Below, in pieces: positions 14,802-21,446 of a stretch of 25,884 bases of DNA. The notes under the pieces were generated by a model, which saw only the letters and a program-made list of their open reading frames with translations, did not search any database and was not told where the DNA came from. The translations under genes and the position numbers were made by a program. Numbering within the stretch: position 1 is the first letter of the stretch; every line of letters starts with the position of its first letter. Where the stretch lies: the NCBI GenBank assembly GCA_045542735.1, contig JAZQLQ010000006.1, forward strand, positions 1 to 25,884, in the 5' to 3' direction. The stretch comes from UBA2882 sp045542735 (GTDB lineage Bacteria; Bacillota; Clostridia; Lachnospirales; Lachnospiraceae).

Positions 14802-16841
14802 TTATTTGTTTAAGTCGATTTCGATGTCGCCAGCGAATACCTGATCTTCTTTACCAAGTGCTCCGGGGATGATTGTAAAGGTATTGGAGATACCGTCCTG
14901 AGCATCATTGAAAGGAAGTTTGGATACGGAAGCTAAGGAAGCTACAGCACCATGAGTATCGCGTCCGTGCATCGGGTTAGCACCGGGAGCGAAAGGCTGT
15001 CCTTTTTTACGTCCGTCAGGTGTGTTACCTGTAGCCTTACCATATGTTACGTTGGAAGTAATAGTAAGGATGGATGTTGTAGGAACACCGTTTCTGTAAG
15101 TATGATGTCTTCTGATAGCTGTCATGAATTTGTGTACGATTTCCTGAGCGATTTCGTCTACACGGTCATCATCGTTACCATATTTAGGGAAGTCACCTGT
15201 TGTCTTGAAGTCAACGATAACGCCATCTTCATCACGAACAACTTCAACTTTTGCATATTTGATAGCGGATAAAGAGTCAGCTACGATGGATAAACCTGCA
15301 ACACCTGTTGCGAAGTAACGTTTAACATCTCTGTCATGTAAAGCCATCTGAGATCTCTCGTAGCAGTATTTGTCATGCATGTAGTGAATTACGTTCAATG
15401 TATTTACATATACGTCTGCCATCCACTCCATCATATCAATGAATTTATCCATTACGTCATCGTAATCAAGTACATCACCAACAACAGGACGGTATTTAGG
15501 ACCAACCTGTTTCTTGGTAACTTCGTCTACACCACCGTTTAAGGAGTAAAGTAAACATTTAGCTAAGTTAGCACGAGCTCCGAAGAACTGCATTTCTTTA
15601 CCAAGTACCATGGAAGATACACAACATGCAATACCGTAGTCATCACCGTGAGTAGCTCTCATTAAGTCATCATTTTCGTACTGGATAGAAGAAGTCTTGA
15701 TGGACATCTTTGCACAGTATTTTTTCCATGCTTCAGGCAATCTTGTGGACCAAAGAACTGTTAAGTTGGGTTCGGGAGAAGGTCCTAAGTTGTCTAATGT
15801 ATTTAAGTAACGGAAGGACATCTTTGTAACCAAAGGACGTCCGTCTACGCCAACACCTGCAAGAGACTCTGTAACCCATACAGGATCGCCTGCGAAGATC
15901 TGGTTGTATTCAGGAGTACGAGCAAATTTGATGCAACGTAATTTCATGATGAAGTGGTCAACGAATTCCTGAATCTGTTCTTCTGTGAAAGTACCGTTCT
16001 TTAAGTCTCTTTCAGCATATACATCAAGGAATGTGGATGTACGTCCTAAGGACATAGCAGCACCGTTCTGCTCTTTAACTGCACATAAGTATCCGAAGTA
16101 TGTCCACTGGATAGCTTCCTGTACGTTAGAAGCGGGTTTGGAAATGTCGCATCCGTAAGAAGCTGCCATTTCTTTCATCTGTTTTAAAGCAACCATCTGC
16201 TCGGAGAGCTCTTCACGAAGACGGATAACGTCATCTGTCATAACACGTCCTGTAGAATCTTTCTGAGCCATTTTGTCTTCGATCAATCTGTCGATACCGT
16301 ATAAAGCAACACGTCTGTAGTCACCGATGATACGACCACGGCCGTAAGCATCCGGAAGACCTGTGATGATGTGTGCGGAACGGCAAGCTCTCATATCTGC
16401 ATTGTAAGCATCGAAACAACCTGCGTTGTGTGTTTTTCTGTGTGTGGAGAAGAACTCGGAGATTTCGGGATCTACTGTGTAGCCGTTATCTGAACAAGCT
16501 TTCTCTGCCATACGGATACCACCGTAAGGCTGCATAGAACGTTTGAAAGGTTTATCTGTCTGGAAACCTACGATAGTCTCTTTGCTCTTATCGAGGTATC
16601 CGGGGCCGTGGGAAACGATAGTGGAAACAACTTTTGTATCCATATCAAGTACGCCGCCTGCTTCACGTTCCTTTTTCTGTAATTCAAGCACCATGTTCCA
16701 TAAGTCTGTGGTGTTCTGTGTAGGTCCTGCTAAGAAGGATTCATCTCCATCATAAGGAGTGTAGTTCTTCTGGATGAAGTCGCGAACGTTGACTTCTTTG
16801 TCCCATTTGCCGCCTACAAAATCTGTCCATTCTGGTCTCAT
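14802..16841 (-). CDS. pflB: Pyruvate formate-lyase body lacking the glycyl-radical domain (formate C-acetyltransferase)
   Basis: The 679-residue protein matches PFL throughout: MRPEWTDFVGGKW start, EWMADVYVNTLNVIHYMHDK, TILTITSNVTYGKATGNTPDGR, and the end TFTIIPGALGKEDQVF. The catalytic pair Cys406-Cys407 lies in GIACCVSSM (codons 15621-15626), equal to Cys418-419 of E. coli PFL. PFL converts pyruvate and CoA to acetyl-CoA and formate. E. coli PFL is 759 residues; this protein stops about 75 residues early, exactly at the linker before the radical domain, which is encoded two genes downstream. It ends with a normal stop, with no sign of a frameshift. The start at 16841 follows AGGAGG; a longer ORF to 16904 covers leader sequence. 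Confidence 0.95.
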   Translation of the reverse strand: MRPEWTDFVGGKWDKEVNVRDFIQKNYTPYDGDESFLAGPTQNTTDLWNMVLELQKKEREAGGVLDMDTKVVSTIVSHGPGYLDKSKETIVGFQTDKPFKRSMQPYGGIRMAEKACSDNGYTVDPEISEFFSTHRKTHNAGCFDAYNADMRACRSAHIITGLPDAYGRGRIIGDYRRVALYGIDRLIEDKMAQKDSTGRVMTDDVIRLREELSEQMVALKQMKEMAASYGCDISKPASNVQEAIQWTYFGYLCAVKEQNGAAMSLGRTSTFLDVYAERDLKNGTFTEEQIQEFVDHFIMKLRCIKFARTPEYNQIFAGDPVWVTESLAGVGVDGRPLVTKMSFRYLNTLDNLGPSPEPNLTVLWSTRLPEAWKKYCAKMSIKTSSIQYENDDLMRATHGDDYGIACCVSSMVLGKEMQFFGARANLAKCLLYSLNGGVDEVTKKQVGPKYRPVVGDVLDYDDVMDKFIDMMEWMADVYVNTLNVIHYMHDKYCYERSQMALHDRDVKRYFATGVAGLSIVADSLSAIKYAKVEVVRDEDGVIVDFKTTGDFPKYGNDDDRVDEIAQEIVHKFMTAIRRHHTYRNGVPTTSILTITSNVTYGKATGNTPDGRKKGQPFAPGANPMHGRDTHGAVASLASVSKLPFNDAQDGISNTFTIIPGALGKEDQVFAGDIEIDLNK

Positions 16842-16876
16842 TTTGAAATAGCCTCCTATAAAATTATAATTTTTTG

Positions 16877-16915
16877 AACGGATAAAATCCGTTAAGTTAC
16901 GCATAAAAACTATGC
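16877..16915 (-). promoter_or_regulatory. Two hairpins in the pflB leader
   Basis: Within the predicted leader of about 83 bases are two inverted repeats: AACGGAT-AAA-ATCCGTT (16877-16893) and GCATA-AAAAC-TATGC (16901-16915). Neither has a T run long enough for a convincing terminator. They could stabilise the mRNA or act as operator or attenuator elements. They do not match the TTGTTAA-type Rex site. Confidence 0.45.
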
Positions 16916-16930
16916 TAATCCCATGGTTTA

Positions 16931-16959
16931 ATTATAGGTAAAAAAGGACAGTAGGTCAA
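16931..16959 (-). promoter_or_regulatory. Strong promoter of the split PFL operon
   Basis: On the minus strand TTGACC (16954-16959) and a perfect TATAAT (16931-16936) are 17 bases apart. Transcription should start near 16924. The -35 box is about 38 bases from the -35 box of the divergent DUF1858 promoter, so one regulator could affect both. Confidence 0.85.
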
Positions 16960-16997
16960 GAAGAGGGTTGTACTTTTTACCATACAAAAATGGAATG

Positions 16998-17026
16998 TTG
17001 ATAAAAACACAAGATAGGGGTATACT
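16998..17026 (+). promoter_or_regulatory. Promoter of the DUF1858 gene
   Basis: TTGATA (16998-17003), a 17-base spacer and TATACT (17021-17026). It diverges from the PFL promoter. Confidence 0.78.
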
Positions 17027-17060
17027 AACAAAAAAAGATACTAAATAAGGAGGAATAGAG

Positions 17061-17252
17061 ATGACAGGAATCACAAAAGACATGACTATCGGAGAGATCA
17101 TCAGAACCAATGCGGATGTTATTCCGATTTTATTAAATGCAGGAATGCATTGTGTAGGATGCCCTTCTGCGCAGGCTGAATCTTTGGAAGAGGCTGCTAT
17201 GGTACATGGCATGGACATCAATGAATTGATGGCAAAGATTGAGGCATTATAA
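17061..17252 (+). CDS. DUF1858 domain protein
   Basis: The 63-residue protein consists of one DUF1858 domain, as found at the N-terminus of ScdA-type proteins and in small stand-alone proteins of anaerobes. It reads ITKDMTIGEIIRTNADVIPI and LLNAGMHCVGCPSAQAESLE, with a CxxC (HCVGC) at the start of a helix, and ends in MDINELMAKIEAL. The CxxC suggests a redox, metal or sulfur-related role; none is proven. The ATG follows AAGGAGG at 17048-17054. It is divergent from the PFL operon with closely spaced promoters, which suggests shared anaerobic or redox control. Confidence 0.88.
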   Translation: MTGITKDMTIGEIIRTNADVIPILLNAGMHCVGCPSAQAESLEEAAMVHGMDINELMAKIEAL

Positions 17253-17266
17253 ACAGCATCAAATGA

Positions 17267-17298
17267 AAGGCCCCTGTAAAACAAATTTACGGGGGCTT
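17267..17298 (+). terminator. Terminator between the DUF1858 gene and mecA
   Basis: A GC-rich stem of about 12 pairs (AAG, then CCCCTGTAAA with TTTACGGGGG, then CTT; one bulged G) has a loop near 17281-17285. On the minus strand it is followed by TTTCATTT. It lies between convergent genes and probably serves both, more weakly on the plus strand, where no long T run follows. Confidence 0.7.
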
Positions 17299-17309
17299 AA
17301 ATTTATGAT

Positions 17310-18062
17310 TTATACGATTGCCAGAGACTGTAAAGCGTGATTGAGACATAAGGGGTCCAAATGCTCAGCATGATAGTCTTCGGTAGGCAAATCTTTGCGG
17401 GTGCTGCGGCCATACTCTGATGTAATGTTACAAAGCTTGTTATAACATTCCTGGGTCATGGTATTGCCGTCAATCATCAACTCATAACAATTGTTTTTGG
17501 CATCTTTGTATAAAGAGTTGCGTCCCAGGGGCAATTCGGATACGACATGGGCCAGACGGATAACAGCGTCTAAGGTGTCGAAACGGTATACACGCAACGT
17601 GCATTTCTGTTTCTTTTTCTCTTGTTCTTTGGTATCCTGCTGATAGCCGCATAAACGCTCCGGATGTGAAGCGGTATTACCCGGTTCGCTATCAGAATCC
17701 TGAATTTTAGTAAATAAATCTGTAATATCGTCGGAAACATGCTCAGCAAGCATTTCTTCGATGTCGCTTGCAACATAAGGTGAAAATTTGGAAAAACGTG
17801 TGTCCAATTCTTCGGGATCGTCTACCTTGGTAATGGTCAGTACTACACATTCGGTGCTGACGGGTACGGCTTCAATCATCAATGGGATGTCATCAGCTTC
17901 AAAACCGCACTCTTTGGCGGCTTGCTTCATCATATCCCGGAAAAGGGATTTGGCCTTTTCGCTACCATAAGCAAGTTCGCTGATTTTAATTTGTCTATCA
18001 ATTAAATCATTTCTGGTTAAGGTACAACGTATCTGATTTTCGTTTAATCTTTCAAATTTCAT
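17310..18062 (-). CDS. mecA: Adaptor protein MecA
   Basis: The 250-residue protein begins MKFERLNENQIRCTLTRNDL and has the MecA N-terminal features KISELAYGSEKAKSLFRDMM, FEADDIPLMIEAVPVS and ITKVDDPEELDTRFS. A charged, low-complexity linker of about 60 residues follows (rich in D, E, S and K). The C-terminal domain has TLRVYRFDTLDAVIRLA and ELMIDG and binds ClpC. MecA delivers substrates such as ComK or unfolded proteins to the ClpCP protease. The ATG at 18062 follows AAGGAAG; the GTG at 18071 is a less likely start. It is transcribed alone from a good promoter, convergent with the DUF1858 gene. Confidence 0.92.
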   Translation of the reverse strand: MKFERLNENQIRCTLTRNDLIDRQIKISELAYGSEKAKSLFRDMMKQAAKECGFEADDIPLMIEAVPVSTECVVLTITKVDDPEELDTRFSKFSPYVASDIEEMLAEHVSDDITDLFTKIQDSDSEPGNTASHPERLCGYQQDTKEQEKKKQKCTLRVYRFDTLDAVIRLAHVVSELPLGRNSLYKDAKNNCYELMIDGNTMTQECYNKLCNITSEYGRSTRKDLPTEDYHAEHLDPLCLNHALQSLAIV

Positions 18063-18106
18063 AATGTTCACTTCCTTGTTGAGAAAATGGAAAAAAGTGT
18101 AAAAGT

Positions 18107-18135
18107 ATCTTATACTTAATAGTTTATTAAGTCAA
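18107..18135 (-). promoter_or_regulatory. Promoter of mecA
   Basis: On the minus strand TTGACT (18130-18135) and TAAGAT (18107-18112) are 17 bases apart; an overlapping TATAAG would give a spacer of 15. Transcription would start near 18100. Confidence 0.65.
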
Positions 18136-18184
18136 GTAAAGTGCGTGCCAGTTTCAAAAATTTTAATAATTTTCAAAATATATC

Positions 18185-18213
18185 TTGCCAAATAATAGGA
18201 AATCCCATATAAT
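18185..18213 (+). promoter_or_regulatory. Promoter of a candidate structured RNA
   Basis: TTGCCA (18185-18190) and a perfect TATAAT (18208-18213) are separated by 17 bases. No protein gene with a ribosome-binding site follows closely; the nearest convincing one starts at 18602. Confidence 0.75.
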
Positions 18214-18219
18214 GACCCC

Positions 18220-18361
18220 ACAAGATGCTTCCGGGACAATCCGTAAAGGAAAGGAGGCATTGGACATTCATTTATCTTATCAGTAACAGTGAATTCTTTA
18301 AAGCAAATCCAATTCACGTTCAATACACCCGACAGGGTGGTCTAAGGCTTCGTGCCTGATC
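18220..18361 (+). ncRNA. Candidate structured RNA, family unknown
   Basis: Directly after a good promoter the sequence can form a chain of helices. These are P1 ATGCTTCC with GGAGGCAT (18225-18260), P2 TGGAC with GTTCA (18261-18322), P3 GTGAATT with AATTCAC inside P2 (18289-18317), P4 CACCC-GACA-GGGTG (18326-18339), and P5 AGGC-TTCGT-GCCT (18345-18357) extended by GGTC/GATC pairing. I do not recognise an Rfam class; it is not tmRNA, RNase P, SRP RNA or a riboswitch I know. A 44-codon ORF (18225-18359) crosses the same stretch but has no ribosome site. It may be a free small RNA or a long leader of the gene at 18602. The 3' end is uncertain. Confidence 0.45.
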
Positions 18362-18601
18362 AATGATTAATCCAAACTAAAATTTTATTAAGACGTTATA
18401 TTTTTTATTCTATTATTTTATTTACACGTCCCGATGCGTTTCTTGTAGTTGTTCAATTATATTATCGTCACATTTAAAAAAAGTATGATAACAAATTTAT
18501 CCGATAAAAATATATCACGTTCCTTTTGGGGTTGCGGAAGTGTTTTTCGTATGTTTTTTGTGATGATGAATCCTTGGAGACAACAGGAGGTATTCTGTGA
18601 A
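18362..18601 (+). other. AT-rich stretch between the RNA candidate and a small gene
   Basis: This stretch is very AT-rich (for example TTATATTTTTTATTCTATTATTTTATTT split over 18395-18422) and shows no credible ORF with a ribosome site. A T-rich part near 18400-18410 could serve as the 3' end of the upstream RNA. Imperfect TTCC/GGAA pairing near 18512-18541 is followed by TTTTT but is weak. AGGAGG at 18585-18590 belongs to the next gene. Confidence 0.4.
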
Positions 18602-18814
18602 ATGGAACGGAAGAAAAAAGCACAGAAAAAAATGAAAACGGATTTGTGTCGTACTTTAAAACAAGGCACATTGTTGTATATGGACGGAAAATTGGCGACA
18701 CCGTCACAAATCAGCGCTGCAATGGTCAAAGAGCAGAGTGGTTATATGGCAGACTATGTTACCGATGATGACGGAAATATATATGAAATCCGATACGACA
18801 GAATTTCAAATTAA
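18602..18814 (+). CDS. Small hypothetical protein, 70 residues
   Basis: I do not recognise it. The protein starts with a very basic segment (MERKKKAQKKMKTDL), followed by a compact domain with LKQGTLLYMDGKLATPSQIS, SGYMADYVTDDDGNIYEIRY. The second half looks like a small beta-rich fold. The ATG at 18602 follows AGGAGG (18585-18590) at 11 bases; a longer ORF from 18449 runs through AT-rich leader and contains unlikely protein sequence. It may be transcribed from the promoter at 18185, in which case the structured RNA would be its leader. The basic N-terminus could bind nucleic acid, which is only a guess. Confidence 0.65.
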   Translation: MERKKKAQKKMKTDLCRTLKQGTLLYMDGKLATPSQISAAMVKEQSGYMADYVTDDDGNIYEIRYDRISN

Positions 18815-18832
18815 AACTGTCTGAAAGCCAAA

Positions 18833-18920
18833 CAATGCTTAACGGGAACAAAAAATCAGGTCCTTCTATGCTGATTCGTGTATTGCAAAAGTGCAATGGG
18901 AATGGGGAGTTTAAGCATTG
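18833..18920 (+). repeat. 88-bp inverted-repeat structure with two internal hairpins
   Basis: A perfect 10-bp inverted repeat, CAATGCTTAA (18833-18842) and TTAAGCATTG (18911-18920), encloses two further hairpins: ATCAG with CTGAT (18855-18875) and ATTGCA-AAAG-TGCAAT (18882-18897). As RNA this is a three-way junction; as DNA it is a pair of operator-like arms. The right arm overlaps the -35 box of the next promoter, so it is unlikely to be in that mRNA. Confidence 0.6.
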
Positions 18921-18946
18921 TATAAGAGGCGATTCTTTGCTATAAT
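18918..18946 (+). promoter_or_regulatory. Promoter of the GH18 gene
   Basis: TTGTAT (18918-18923), 17 bases, and TATAAT (18941-18946), preceded by TGC as an extended -10. The start near 18953 leaves a leader of about 17 bases containing GGAGGA. The -35 overlaps the right arm of the inverted repeat at 18911-18920. Confidence 0.75.
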
Positions 18947-18969
18947 CTAAACAATTGGAGGATATGCAA

Positions 18970-20646
18970 ATGAAGAAAAAAATAATTCCTGTAGTTGTAG
19001 CTATCGGACTGATTATAATTATTTTGGCAATCGGTATTGGCGGAGGCCTGTTGGATAAATATTCTTATTCAAAAGAAAAAGCGGATTTGAATGCTTATTT
19101 CGGTGTCAATGATGCAGAAGATACAGCCATTATTTTAAATGATGAAATGGTGGAAACCCATGCGATATATCGCGATGGACAATGTTATTTCCCTATTGAT
19201 TTTGTTAATACCAATATCAACAATCATTTTTATTATGATGCGACAGAAAATCTGGTTATATTCACAACCGATTTGGATAAAATGAAAACTACGGTTGGGA
19301 CCACAGATTATACATTGTCCAATACTTTCTCATCAGAAGGATATGTGTTGACACTGGCAGCAAATGATACAGTTTATTTGTCTGCGGATTTTTTGAGAAA
19401 GTTTTGTAATTTTTCTTATGCATATTATCCGGAGCCGGGACGCGTAGTCCTTCAGACGGTTTGGGATACAGAGGAGCATGTGCGGATCAAGAAAGATACA
19501 CAGGTACGTGTGTTAGGCGGTATAAAGAGTGAGATTCTTTGCGAAGTGGCCAAGGATGACAGTGTAGAAATATTGGAAGAAATGGAGACATGGACCAAAG
19601 TTATCACCACAGATGGATTTATTGGTTATGTTGAAAATAAACGTTTGGGAACAGTATTGGGTGTGACACCGGAAGCGGTTACGGATGTGCCGGTGCCGCA
19701 GTATGCTTCCATCAAGAAAGAAGGCAAGGTTTGTCTAATGTGGAATATGGTGACCAATACGACAGCAAACGGTTTGGCGGGAGATTTATTGGAGGGCACA
19801 CAAGGAGTTAATGTCATGTCGCCCACCTGGTTTGCTTTAAGTGATAATGAAGGTAATTTTACTTCCCTGGCAGATGCATCCTATGTGGAATATATGCACT
19901 CCAGAGGGATTGAAGTGTGGGCGTTGATTGATAACTTCACCTATGATGTGGACACGGCAGCAGTTTTGAATGTGACATCCCGCAGGGAAAATCTGATCAC
20001 ACAGTTGGTCAATACAGTTTTGGCATATGGAATTGATGGTATCAATGTGGATTTTGAAAATGTGACCCAGGAAGCATCCGGCGGATATATCCAGTTTTTA
20101 CGTGAATTGTCTATTGAATGTCGCAAAAATGGCATTGTGTTATCGGCTGATAACAGTCATTTGGTGAATTATGATCGGGCAAAACAGGGTGAGGTTGTAG
20201 ATTACGTGATTATCATGGGCTATGATGAGCACATTGCAGTGGCTGATGGCCCGGGCTCTGTTGCATCTATTGAATTTGTGCAAAGAGGAATTGAAAAAAC
20301 TTTGGCATTGGTGCCGGCTGAAAAGGTGATTAACGGTGTTCCTTTTTATACCAGATTGTGGACAACCACCGGCGAGATTGGTCAGGTGGCTTATGGTATG
20401 CAGGAGATTGAAAACTTTTTGGCAAATAACGAGATAGAGGCTGTTTGGGATGAAGCAACCTGTCAGTATACTGCGCAATTTACTTTGGATGGAGTCGGTT
20501 ATGCAGTGTGGCTGGAGGAAAAAGAATCTCTGGCGGTTAAGTTAAATGTCATGAACCAATACAATCTGGCCGGTGTGGCCGGTTGGCGTCTGGGACAGGA
20601 AAAAGATGATGTATGGCCTGTTATCGGTGCGTACTTACAGCAGTAA
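18970..20646 (+). CDS. Membrane-anchored GH18 glycosidase with SH3-like domain (peptidoglycan/spore-cortex type)
   Basis: The 558-residue protein has an N-terminal membrane anchor (about residues 4-28) and a beta-rich region resembling copper-amine-oxidase N-domain repeats (about 45-165). A bacterial SH3-like domain (about 168-225, TWTKVITTDGFIGYVENKRL) precedes a C-terminal GH18 barrel. The catalytic DGxxxDxE is D356-G-I-N-V-D-F-E363. The layout resembles YaaH/SleL/YdhD-type N-acetylglucosaminidases, which cut peptidoglycan or spore cortex; chitinase activity is less likely. ATG at 18970 follows GGAGGA. It heads a run of wall-related genes with cwlD 54 bases downstream and no terminator between. 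Confidence 0.87.
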   Translation: MKKKIIPVVVAIGLIIIILAIGIGGGLLDKYSYSKEKADLNAYFGVNDAEDTAIILNDEMVETHAIYRDGQCYFPIDFVNTNINNHFYYDATENLVIFTTDLDKMKTTVGTTDYTLSNTFSSEGYVLTLAANDTVYLSADFLRKFCNFSYAYYPEPGRVVLQTVWDTEEHVRIKKDTQVRVLGGIKSEILCEVAKDDSVEILEEMETWTKVITTDGFIGYVENKRLGTVLGVTPEAVTDVPVPQYASIKKEGKVCLMWNMVTNTTANGLAGDLLEGTQGVNVMSPTWFALSDNEGNFTSLADASYVEYMHSRGIEVWALIDNFTYDVDTAAVLNVTSRRENLITQLVNTVLAYGIDGINVDFENVTQEASGGYIQFLRELSIECRKNGIVLSADNSHLVNYDRAKQGEVVDYVIIMGYDEHIAVADGPGSVASIEFVQRGIEKTLALVPAEKVINGVPFYTRLWTTTGEIGQVAYGMQEIENFLANNEIEAVWDEATCQYTAQFTLDGVGYAVWLEEKESLAVKLNVMNQYNLAGVAGWRLGQEKDDVWPVIGAYLQQ

Positions 20647-20700
20647 TAAGTGGGACGTTCTGTGCATATAATGTCATAAGGCTGATGGAAGCGGTGTGAC

Positions 20701-21390
20701 ATGCAAAAAAAATATATCAGACTATTTATGTCGGTATTTTTATTGACGGCAATGTATTTTTTGGCAAAAGAAGCAGCGGTATATACCAATGGTTTGCCGC
20801 AGCAGGTTGAAGAGAGAGTTGTTGTGATTGATGTGGGCCATGGTGGGAAAGATCCCGGCAAGGTTGGTGTTAACGGCGAGTTGGAGAAAGACATTAATCT
20901 GGCAATTGCATTAAAACTGGAAAAGTTTTTGAAACAATCGGATGTGTCGGTGATTATGACACGTCGAGAAGATATGGGCTTGTACGATGAAGATGCAGGC
21001 AATAAAAAAGTGCAGGATATGCGGCGGCGCGTTGAATTTATAGAAGAATCCGGAGCGGATTTGGTGGTTAGCATTCATCAAAACAGTTATCGGGATGGTT
21101 CGGTCAGAGGACCGCAGTGTTTTTATTATGGTAGCTCTCCGGAGGGAGAACGCGCTGCGTTGATTTTACAAAAACAGTTAAATGAAGGTTTAGAGATAGA
21201 AAGACCACGGGATGCCAAGGCGAACAGTAGTTATTATATGCTGAAGAAGTCTGCGGTTCCTACGGTCATAGCTGAGTGCGGTTTTTTGTCCAATGGAGAA
21301 GAAGCGGTGCTTTTAACGAATGAGAAATACCAAGAAAAACTGGCGTGGAACCTCTATCTGGGGATTCTTGAGTATTTCAATACAGACTGA
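20701..21390 (+). CDS. cwlD: N-acetylmuramoyl-L-alanine amidase (Amidase_3, CwlD-like)
   Basis: The 229-residue protein has an N-terminal membrane or signal segment (about residues 5-22) and one zinc amidase domain. The zinc ligands are H47 (DVGHGGKDPG), E62 (in LEKDINLA) and H126 (SIHQNS), and the catalytic Glu is E192 (IAECGFLSN). It cleaves the amide bond between muramic acid and the stem peptide. The single-domain, anchored layout of about 230 residues matches CwlD, which helps make muramic-delta-lactam in spore cortex. Whether this organism sporulates is not shown by the window. It is 54 bases after the GH18 gene and probably cotranscribed with it. Confidence 0.9.
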   Translation: MQKKYIRLFMSVFLLTAMYFLAKEAAVYTNGLPQQVEERVVVIDVGHGGKDPGKVGVNGELEKDINLAIALKLEKFLKQSDVSVIMTRREDMGLYDEDAGNKKVQDMRRRVEFIEESGADLVVSIHQNSYRDGSVRGPQCFYYGSSPEGERAALILQKQLNEGLEIERPRDAKANSSYYMLKKSAVPTVIAECGFLSNGEEAVLLTNEKYQEKLAWNLYLGILEYFNTD

Positions 21391-21446
21391 TTTATGCTAT
21401 GCTATATCGGCTGATTGGCGCTAAAAAGCGTTTTGGAGTGAATAAG

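Noticed and set aside
18334..18341. AGGGTGGT resembling the start of a T-box antiterminator
   Set aside because: The T-box consensus continues ACCGCG after AGGGTGG; here it continues TCTAAGG. The 5' specifier domain and a terminator are also lacking, and no tRNA-related gene follows.
18833..18920. Purine-type or other known three-way-junction riboswitch
   Set aside because: The conserved junction bases of the purine class are absent, and the structure lies upstream of the -10 of the following gene's promoter, so it is not in that mRNA.
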